Both the position numbers and the translations under genes were made by a program. Of a DNA stretch of 13,536 nt, positions 7,908 through 13,536 are shown one piece after another. The notes beneath the pieces are model-generated. The model had not been told where the DNA came from. It ran no database searches and worked only from the letters and a program-made list of their open reading frames with translations. The DNA comes from Funneliformis mosseae (taxonomy: Eukaryota > Glomeromycota > Glomeromycetes > Glomerales > Glomeraceae), in NCBI GenBank assembly GCA_910592005.1, contig CAJVPP010002784.1, positions 1 to 13,536 of the forward strand, read 5' to 3'. The first letter of the stretch is position 1. Every line of letters starts with the position of its first letter.

Positions 7908-8516
7908 ATGCCTTTGACCTTGTTCAATTGAGTTAATACTTGGGCTGATATTACTGATGAGCGTTGTAGCGGTAGTAAGGATTGGTGGTAAAATTAATAT
8001 TCTTTAACCACCACCTTTTGAATACAAAAATTATTTTCACTTGTTGTATAATGGTTAAGTCAGCTTAAACAAATTTTTGTTATCTCGAATAATTTTAATA
8101 AAATTGATAAAATTTAATTTTAAAAACGGTGTTTTAATAATTTGATTCTAACCTTTCACCCAATATCTTAAACGAATTAAGAATGCGAGACATAGTATAT
8201 AATATGCAAACTTTCATATACCTAATTACACGAATGTATCTATGATGGGTCTGCGATATTATGTGTTTTTTTTTTACCGGAAAGCCCGGTAAAATAATTT
8301 TTTTATTTTATTTTATTTTTTTTGAAATTATACAATCAATTTGATTGTTTCAATGAACATAAATACTTCCTTGGGTATGTAATATGTTGAAATTATCGTA
8401 ACTCACAATTATAATTTAATTTTCAATGAGTTGGGTTAGAGCCAGCCACCGGATTCGTGCAACGCAAAAGACGCAAAAATTTCATATATATGTTAATGTA
8501 AAACGTATATTCTAGA
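7908..8516. other. Intergenic stretch without a recognisable gene
   Basis: Moderately AT-rich, with scattered CpG. No frame of note. It contains the hairpin at 8272-8294 and T/A-rich low-complexity sequence (8295-8325, TTTTA repeats). A tRNA A-box-like string near 8045 is not supported by a paired cloverleaf. Confidence 0.5.
8272..8294. repeat. Perfect 9-bp hairpin in a T/A tract
   Basis: TTTTACCGG, loop AAAGC, CCGGTAAAA. It is preceded by a T run and followed by AT-rich sequence, so the structure stands out as a GC cap on an AT stem. It could be the end of a small mobile element or simply a fragile palindrome; no partner end was found. Confidence 0.55.
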
Positions 8517-8735
8517 TTAAATTATCATTTTAATAAACTTACAGTAACTTATCAAAAGAAATATTGTAAAGATTAAAAGTATTATGATAACTAAATAATA
8601 TATTGGGTACTTTTCTCTCTCACAATTATCAAAAGTCTCATCATGGATATAGAAATTTTGATCATTTAATTCATTTGTTAATTTACTTAATTTCAGTTTC
8701 AAAACAGTTGACAGAGAGATTTGGCTTACCCGCAT
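8517..8735 (-). CDS. Putative small single-pass membrane protein, 72 codons
   Basis: The frame starts at an ATG on the complement of 8733-8735. Residues 1-42 are polar (STVLKLKLSKLTNELNDQ, then an acidic DETFDNCEREK). Residues about 46-65 are strongly hydrophobic (YYLVIIILLIFTIFLLISYC) and end with a short basic tail (KFIKMII). This is the layout of a single transmembrane helix. No signal peptide cleavage site or known family is recognised. AT-rich DNA often yields hydrophobic frames by chance, so the call is tentative. The + strand frame over 8603-8833 overlaps it, and at most one is likely to be real. Confidence 0.25.
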   Translation of the reverse strand: MRVSQISLSTVLKLKLSKLTNELNDQNFYIHDETFDNCEREKYPIYYLVIIILLIFTIFLLISYCKFIKMII

Positions 8736-9074
8736 TATTATGGGCTTTACGTCGACCGGATAAAGTTAGTGAAAAAAGAGAACATAGGAAGAGATGTTCT
8801 ATTCCAACAACACTGGAAAAGTATTATGGCTGATGCCCACTGAGTGGCCACAAAGACTTTTAGATGACGCGAATTTATACATGCAGTACGAGAGCAATTC
8901 GCTTATGGTTGAAACAACTTATTTTTCAAAATGATCTTGCGTGTCCAAGTGAACCATGTAATTGTTTTTATCGGCTTTTTAGTTACAATATTGCGCCAAA
9001 CATTAAGAATTTTCGCGAAATCGGCGCCGATATCTGTATTACCCAACATATATTATTTTTCGTTATCTCTTTAG
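8712..9074 (+). pseudogene. Frame interrupted only by TGA codons, possible relic, function unknown
   Basis: One + strand register runs from a TGA at 8709-8711 to a TAG at 9072-9074. It meets TGA at 8841, 8865 and 8910 and no TAA or TAG. It reads RDLAYPHYYGLYVDRIKLVK, NIGRDVLFQQHWKSIMADAH, then (after TGA) VATKTFR, and later REFIHAVREQFAYG. A hydrophobic end follows. It begins just after a good 3' splice-like sequence (TTACTTAATTTCAG, to about 8697). No family is recognised. Other frames in the same stretch are also fairly open because the DNA is less AT-rich, so chance is a serious alternative. Confidence 0.2.
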
Positions 9075-9114
9075 TGATGATGTAAAGGTAAGTAAGTTTA
9101 ATTACTTTTTACGT

Positions 9115-9121
9115 AAGGAGG
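9115..9121 (+). promoter_or_regulatory. Shine-Dalgarno-like AAGGAGG before the IS5-like fragment
   Basis: AAGGAGG lies seven bases before ATG 9129, the bacterial optimum. In a nuclear fungal setting such a site has no translational role, so it is either a relic of bacterial DNA or a coincidence. Confidence 0.35.
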
Positions 9122-9128
9122 ATAAAAA

Positions 9129-9218
9129 ATGACTAATCAACCAACCTCACCTGATATTAGCAGTTCACAATTCGAGATTTGGTCTCATTATTCCTTAAAT
9201 CACAATAGAAAATTTTGA
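9129..9218 (+). pseudogene. Possible N-terminal fragment of a bacterial IS5-type transposase
   Basis: The frame encodes 29 residues starting MTNQPTSPDISSSQFEIW and ending LNHNRKF before TGA. The opening closely resembles the first 15-20 residues of IS5-family (IS1031/ISL2-like) transposases, which typically read DIS..QFE and then a short basic stretch before the cysteine/tryptophan-containing core. The rest of a transposase of about 270 residues is absent, and no inverted repeats were found. With the Shine-Dalgarno-like AAGGAGG upstream it suggests a fragment of bacterial origin, for example from an endosymbiont. The match is from memory and short. A competing reading is a fungal intron, because GTAAGT near 9090 and TTAG near 9160 could be splice sites. 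Confidence 0.3.
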
Positions 9219-9341
9219 TAGTAAAACCTACAGTGAAAATGAAATTTTACTTTCATACTATTATCTTTGTTATACGAATGCTATAAAAGGCTGAAAAATA
9301 TGGACCGAGAAATTATTGAAATACACATACGATCCCACACC
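9219..9341. other. Short intergenic stretch
   Basis: No gene or repeat recognised. A GAAAATGAAATTTTACTTTC inverted pattern at about 9235-9254 could form a weak hairpin. Confidence 0.35.
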
Positions 9342-9515
9342 TAGGGATGGCCCAGAGTCGGTTCTGGAACCCGATTCTAAATTCAGCATATTCTGAGTTA
9401 CAAACCATTTTAACCAATTTTTAATAAATTAAATTTAACGCTTTATGTTTTAATTTACTTTAGGAGGGTCGAAGCAGAACCCGAAATGGAACCGAGAGAA
9501 CTGTCCCCGTCCCTA
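9342..9515. repeat. Foldback (MITE-like) repeat with imperfect inverted ends
   Basis: The left end begins TAGGGATGGCCCAGAGTCGG and continues TTCTGGAACCCGATTCT (to 9378). The right end, read on the other strand from 9515, begins TAGGGACGGGGACAGTTCTC and continues TCGGTTCCATTTCGGGTTCT. They align with small gaps, giving arms of roughly 37 and 50 bases around an AT-rich core (9379-9462). GC-rich arms with an AT-rich centre are typical of foldback MITEs. The target-site duplication is unclear (related CACACC and GACACC flank it). Confidence 0.5.
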
Positions 9516-9810
9516 CCGACACCACACGAAAAAATATTTTTAGGCAGGTAAAATCACGCATAATGCATCATTGGCTTATTAGGATGTCAAATAACATTTG
9601 TAAAATACATATTACAGTCAAATATGGCCGATAAATATAAAAATGAACGTCATGCATGCTCAGAAAGTTCAAGAAAGTATTTAGAATATCTATCTATCAG
9701 CATGACTATTTTTTCTTCACTTTGGGTTATCACGAGATTTCGACATTTATGATAATATTCAGGTGACAACCGCTTCTTTATCATATGCGACCTTTTTTCT
9801 CTGGGTACCC
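9516..9810. other. Intergenic stretch without a recognisable gene
   Basis: AT-rich with some CpG. The motif AATCACGCAT at about 9551 recurs twice near 11751-11782. No coding signal seen. Confidence 0.4.
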
Positions 9811-9850
9811 CGACCGGTCATTTGACCGACTCGAATGTTTAATTCGAGTC
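9811..9850. repeat. Two adjoining perfect hairpins
   Basis: CGGTCA-TT-TGACCG (9815-9828) is followed at once by GACTCGAAT-GTTTA-ATTCGAGTC (9828-9850), and the two share one G. Further GAGTC units follow (9871, 9884). The stretch is GC-rich within AT-rich DNA and resembles the other GGGTCG/GAGTC patches of the window. Confidence 0.6.
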
Positions 9851-10255
9851 AGGATTATCATTTTATGACACGAGTCCCAGTTTGAGTCAGGGTCATGTCG
9901 TTTGCTTGATACAGATGATCTAAAATAATTTAAAGTTCTTTTTTACATCACGTTTATAGCATAAACTTTTGAAGAAGATAACTTCCATCTTGATAAGTTT
10001 TAAATTGTATGTTCATATATTAGATTTCTTAATTATTCTTTCAAAAAAGTTGAATAAATATATGTTATTAATTTTTCATTTCAGTTTTTTAAAAAAGTTT
10101 AGAGGATATTCCGCAAGATTAATGATCCAAATACGACAAATTTTTGACGAATGGGTTAATGCTCAAACGAAGACAATAAACAAATTTTAAATTCAAGTTT
10201 ACTATTATTTATCTTACTTGTTATCATTATCTGCGTATAAATAAAATATTTTATA
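9851..10255. other. AT-rich intergenic stretch with one unconvincing small frame
   Basis: A 73-codon + strand frame at 9969-10190 begins with hydrophobic, AT-driven residues and ends with a more ordinary segment (IRQIFDEWVNAQTK). There is no family resemblance, promoter or splice context, so I do not call it a gene. Confidence 0.35.
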
Positions 10256-10355
10256 ATTCGAGCCGATTCCGAGTTTAACAATAATCGGGTCGAGTCGTAT
10301 TTAAGTATTGACGGGTTCAGTTCGAATATGTTCTAAACCCGACCCGATTCGCCTC
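10256..10355. repeat. GC-rich GGGTCG/CGACCC inverted repeat patch
   Basis: AATCGGGTCG (10283-10292) is the exact reverse complement of CGACCCGATT (10340-10349). Inside, CGGGTT (10312-10317) pairs with AACCCG (10336-10341). GAGCCGATTCCGAG (10260-10273) is a further related unit. Such short CpG-rich patches recur through the right half of the window and look like one dispersed repeat family. Confidence 0.55.
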
Positions 10356-10901
10356 TTATGGAACACTAGTATCTCAATCACGAAATATATTATTCGGTCA
10401 TCTAGAACGTCGAAGTTAAAGACTGGCAATATCGGTCATTTTTGCATATCTTAATTACAAAAAAAGTAGGGGTGTAAAGCAGTCATGTCTACCGAAAATG
10501 CCACACTTATCTTAATAAATTATGGGTAAGATTTTTGTTGCGTCGCTCATTAGTAATAAAAGAATATACAGTAAAGTATATGTATATAAAAAACGGAAAA
10601 TGTTTCGTCATCATAAAATTTCGGAGACAAACTAGTTTCATCCGAATCATTGTTCACCATAAAAAAATTATCATGCTTCACTACCTTAAAAATCTCATTT
10701 TTATATTAACAATTTTGACAATATATTTGCAATTTCTAAATTTACCTTATCATGTATACTAATAATCCATTATAAAAGAACGAAGAAACGAACAGTTTTT
10801 GAATTCTTGTACCTTATACTATCAAGCAAAAAAATTATGCCAATTTAAATGCTAATTTTCTTCAAAATGGCACAGGGTTATTATAATTAGCAATATACTT
10901 A
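10356..10901. other. Intergenic stretch without a recognisable gene
   Basis: The 75-codon + strand frame at 10535-10762 is AT-driven and not protein-like. On the - strand a short open segment starting at about 10662 reads MVNNDSDETSLSPKFYDDET, a plausible first exon, but it soon meets AT-rich sequence and stops. Nothing firm can be called. Confidence 0.35.
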
Positions 10902-11177
10902 CTACCTTGCTTTAGATTTTAAACTTAACCTGTTTGGTAAGCACCACCTATTCTTTTTTATTGTGATTTTGTGTAGTTCCTGTAATTCTCGACAATAGTC
11001 CTCTCGTGTCATTCCTATGGACCAGTTTTCTCTCTTGATACAGTATTTGACTCCTAAGCGCAACTGATATCCCACGAGACTATTAGAGATTGCACAATAA
11101 CATTCTTACTTAGATCTCAGATCTAATTCCTTCTTCTCTAGTTTTTCTAGAAATTCATTTCCAGAGATAAATCGCAT
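10902..11177 (-). pseudogene. Decayed or spliced coding segment of unknown function
   Basis: From ATG 11177 the - strand reads MRFISGNEFLEKLEKKELDL, then RSK and a TAA (11106-11108). It stays in the same register for 67 further codons to TAG 10902-10904. That second part reads ECYCAISNSLVGYQLRLGVK and YCIKRENWSIGMTREDYCRE, then LQELHKITIKKNRWCLPNRL. Residue use is balanced (Cys, Trp, Gly, Glu, Arg), unlike chance translation here. The TAA would be Gln if it came from CAA by C to T. Upstream in frame there is a TGA at 11193-11195. No family is recognised. It could be the 3' part of the same gene as the exon-like segment at 11302-11540. Confidence 0.4.
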
Positions 11178-11301
11178 TAATAGTTTGGATTCTCATGATA
11201 TTTCAAATTGGTGATTTTTGCTAATCGATCATCCAATCAAAGCCACCGATAATATAACAAAAATAAAAAATAATTCAAAGATCAAAAGAAAGGTTCAGTC
11301 T

Positions 11302-11540
11302 AAACCAAATATTTGGATATATTTTTAACCACTTCTTTCTAAAATTTATTACAAACACGAGATATTCGTAAAAATTTCTTGTCGGTGGTTAATAAAGTTA
11401 TACTCATTAACATACTTTTCCTCTTGTGCTCTCAAATACGAACCGTACGCTGACCCTTAAGCTTGCTCGCTCAATATTCGCGAAATACTGCTTTCCTAGG
11501 ATGTTGATTTCTCTATACAAGTATTACACAATCCACCTTG
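11302..11540 (-). pseudogene. Exon-intron-exon relic of the same or another unknown gene
   Basis: On the - strand an exon-like segment (11540-11416) follows a TTTAG 3' splice-like site. It reads ARWIV, a TAA (11524-11526), YLYREINILGKQYFANIERA, then SLRVSVRFVFESTRGK. A good fungal donor, GTATGT, begins at 11415, and AATTTTAG ends at 11339, giving a 77-bp intron of typical fungal length. Splicing joins the frame in phase to KEVVKNISKYLV, which ends at TAG 11300-11302. The in-phase join and balanced composition support former coding. Both stops are one C-to-T change from Gln codons. The family is not recognised. Confidence 0.4.
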
Positions 11541-12102
11541 CTAAATTTATACGAAATAATTGTACTAAAATTAAATAAGGATTAATCTCCAACTATATGT
11601 TATGGAAATATCATGAACATAAGTAAGTTCCATAATTATTGACATATAATAATACTACGAAAATTTATGGCGAAATTATTTGAAGTAAGAGGCTCTTGTG
11701 ATTTACTTACGTCACTTTTTATCATTTAGATTATATCTTTGAAGTGAATTAATCACGCATTTATTCACCATGAATCACGCATCCGGAATTGAGAATCAAG
11801 AGATGAGATACCACCGCATCAAAGTAATGCAAAAGATATCAAATTGATATTAATAGTAAACGACTCCAGATTTACAAAAATTAGAAATCGCTACTAGTAT
11901 TTCAAAAAAAAAAATCCTTTTTTTAAGTAAGGAATATTTTCAATGTCATGCCATTGCAAGAAACTTTACCAAATTTTAATTAAATTATAACTATTTATTT
12001 GTCGAATTTAATAATATCAATTTGGGACAAAAAGTTCGGGCACTATACTCGTTCAAGTCGTCAAGTAGAATTTAAATTTTTAGATGGAACCTAAAGATCC
12101 TT
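11541..12102. other. Intergenic stretch without a recognisable gene
   Basis: Six-frame reading shows no convincing frame. The only ordered feature is the AATCACGCAT repeat at 11751-11782. Confidence 0.4.
11751..11782 (+). repeat. Direct repeat AATCACGCAT
   Basis: Copies lie at 11751-11760 and 11773-11782, and a third at about 9551. GTGAAT (11744-11749) and ATTCAC (11763-11768) form an overlapping 6-bp inverted repeat. It may be a small dispersed repeat or a protein-binding site; there is no gene context to decide. Confidence 0.35.
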
Positions 12103-12137
12103 AACAGGTTAATAACCGGTTAAAAAAAATACCTGTT
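12103..12137. repeat. Short inverted repeat AACAGGT...ACCTGTT
   Basis: AACAGGT (12103-12109) pairs with ACCTGTT (12131-12137). Between them lies the palindrome AACCGGTT. A TATATAAAATA string follows near 12143, but no convincing downstream gene makes it a promoter. Confidence 0.35.
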
Positions 12138-13247
12138 CCACCTATATAAAATATTCAATCTTGTAACACGCCGGGCTAATGATGAATTTTAAATATTATT
12201 TTTAATTTATTTTTTATGTTTTATTTTGTTTTTAAGGATTGGAGTCGTCTTATTCAATATACATAGATCACTTTAAAGATGTTCAAAAATATTTTAGCTT
12301 TCTGTAAACTAAATATATAACATTCTTGTCAATGGTTCGAAAGATAAAGTTCATATCATAAAACATTTTTGCACAATGTCTGTGAAATTTTTTATAATAT
12401 ATATTAATTCTTAAATCTAATCTTTGCAATGTGAATACCTTTTAATAATAGTGTTGTATTTATAAACAATTTTTGTAATGTAAGCAGAAGGTTTTATTGA
12501 GTAATTATGGAGTAAAATGAAGTAATCTTGACGTTAAATTAATCAGTGTTGCTTTGTATTGTGCAGCCATTCCTACTCTCAACGTCGGCGCTTAAGCTTC
12601 AGATAATTGAAACCGGATCATATTATGAACTATATGTCAAAAATTGATTTATTGCATTGTTTGATAAAACCGTTTTGTAATAACTTAGCGTTAGTATCTA
12701 TGTATTAATTAATTTATAATACCACGGAGAACAATTAGTTAATGATAAGTCGGGATCGGTCTGGCCTAACATTTATAAATTTAATATTTCGTAACTATTG
12801 TTGCGGGAAAAGCTCATTTTAGCAAATGGTATGATAAAAAGGCGAAGCCCATCGATTGTACCGCCGAAACCTAAAAGTAATGTCGCAACTTAATTCACAA
12901 TAAATTATTATATAGCTGAATGCCATAATAATATATCATGAACTGGTCCGAACCGGAAATACCAAGACCGCAAGGACCGGTCTATTAATTTTTCTGATAT
13001 TTTATCAACAGGTAAATAATTATATGTATATTTTATTTTTGAAAATATTAACTAAAATGTTAAAATTTATTCAAATTTAAAATATATCTTAAGAAAAGAA
13101 ATTTATGGAATAAATATAATAAATATTTTATAAAGAAAACAATACCGCAATGCGGCGCAATAGCAATCCATCAACTGTTAAACTGAATATATTATAGAAC
13201 CTCGGGCAGTGTTGTACATTTTTAATTTCCGTAGCTTTTTTTTGCTG
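12138..13247. other. AT-rich intergenic stretch with GC-rich patches
   Basis: TTGTAACACGCCGGGC at about 12163 and CCGG-rich patches near 12750-12766 and 12940-12984 (GGTCCGAACCGG, GGACCGGTC) stand out from AT-rich DNA and resemble the dispersed CpG-rich repeats upstream. Two short exon-like frames, near 12567 and 12823-12893, are too small to call. No RNA gene is seen. Confidence 0.4.
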
Positions 13248-13334
13248 TCCCGTACATGCCCTTACTCCTCTGCAACTTAAAATTCTACAAAAAATGTTTG
13301 TATTTATGCGTAAACATTTTTAGTTGCTACGGGA
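13248..13334. repeat. Composite foldback with three nested stems
   Basis: AAAAATGTTT (13290-13299) pairs perfectly with AAACATTTTT (13312-13321) across a 12-base loop. Just outside, GCAACT (13272-13277) pairs with AGTTGC (13322-13327). Further out, TCCCGTA (13248-13254) pairs with TACGGGA (13328-13334). The right-hand strand of all three stems is continuous, while the left has bulges. It could be a small foldback element or a transcribed stem-loop. Confidence 0.5.
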
Positions 13335-13536
13335 TCAGAACAATAATATCATTATTAACGATATTAAATATCAAATTCCAATTCTTTTGTTTGATAATCC
13401 GATAAATTAGTTGTTTTATTACGTTTATCTATAAAAATAAAGTATTTAATTATTAAAATTTTCTTTGAATTATCATAATTTAATCATATCATACCATTAT
13501 TTTCAATCTGATCATCTTCATCAAACTTTCGTTTAC
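13335..13536. other. AT-rich right margin
   Basis: No gene, repeat or RNA signal recognised up to the window edge. Confidence 0.4.

Noticed and set aside
8041..8150. tRNA-like A box (GTATAATGGTTAAGTC) and a B-box-like TGATTCTAACC, suggesting a tRNA or SINE.
   Set aside because: The spacing of about 95 bases is too long for a tRNA, no cloverleaf stems pair, and both boxes deviate from consensus.
8603..9085. Two + strand ORFs (76 and 73 codons).
   Set aside because: No family resemblance, and the first overlaps the membrane-like - strand frame. Openness reflects lower AT content.
9969..10190. 73-codon + strand ORF.
   Set aside because: Mostly AT-driven hydrophobic residues, with no homology or regulatory context.
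10535..10762. 75-codon + strand ORF.
   Set aside because: Composition typical of random AT-rich frames; no support.
12163..12180. TGTAACACGCCGGGC as the start of an LTR.
   Set aside because: No matching LTR end, second copy, primer-binding site or polypurine tract is visible in the window.
12823..12893. Possible terminal exon after a TTTTAG, reading MIKRRSPSIVPPKPKSNVAT.
   Set aside because: Only about 23 codons, with no convincing upstream exon or donor site in frame. Plausible but unsupported.
1..13536. CRISPR arrays, phage defence systems or a bacterial operon.
   Set aside because: No regularly spaced repeats with unique spacers and no runs of closely spaced bacterial genes; the only prokaryotic hint is the 30-codon IS5-like fragment.

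Overview
The window looks like nuclear DNA of an AT-rich, repeat-laden eukaryote. The best guess is an arbuscular mycorrhizal fungus (Glomeromycota, Rhizophagus-like). The grounds are a Helitron replicase/helicase of a type I recall from those genomes, Tc1/mariner and pogo-like remnants, short AGCC-rich repeats, and non-coding DNA with fungal-type splice signals. The species is an inference from memory and was not searched. I see no intact, confidently identified gene: this is a transposon graveyard followed by repeat-rich intergenic DNA.

Region 1, about 85-7020, is extremely AT-rich and almost free of CpG. It opens with a Helitron pseudogene (about 272-3211, + strand) that stays in one reading register for most of its length although it carries 32 premature stops by my hand count. 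Nearly every stop can be explained by a C-to-T or G-to-A change. A 172-bp pogo-like MITE (1430-1601, TA duplication) sits inside it and keeps its CpGs, so it probably arrived after the mutational burst. Further on are a weak decayed reading frame on the - strand (4240-4484) and an internally deleted Tc1/mariner element (5562-6168). That element keeps the transposase N-terminal helix-turn-helix and the C-terminal tail but has lost the DDE core.

Region 2, 6956-7907, returns to ordinary composition. It has one unrecognised 107-codon ORF (- strand) and then a GC-rich island: AGCC/GGCT-rich arms (7327-7458, 7811-7907) around a minisatellite of about 30 bp with palindromic units (7459-7810). The ORFs over the island are by-products of the repeat.

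Region 3, 7908-13536, is mixed non-coding DNA with small relics. These are a possible single-pass membrane ORF (8517-8735, -), a frame broken only by TGA codons (8712-9074, +), a short peptide resembling the start of a bacterial IS5-type transposase behind a well-spaced Shine-Dalgarno-like sequence (9115-9218, +), a foldback repeat (9342-9515), GC-rich hairpin patches (9811-9850, 10256-10355), a decayed probably spliced gene of unknown function (10902-11540, -), and a composite foldback (13248-13334). Nothing suggests that these parts work together as a system. The most informative feature is the contrast between the transition-scarred TE block and its less mutated neighbours and nested insert.
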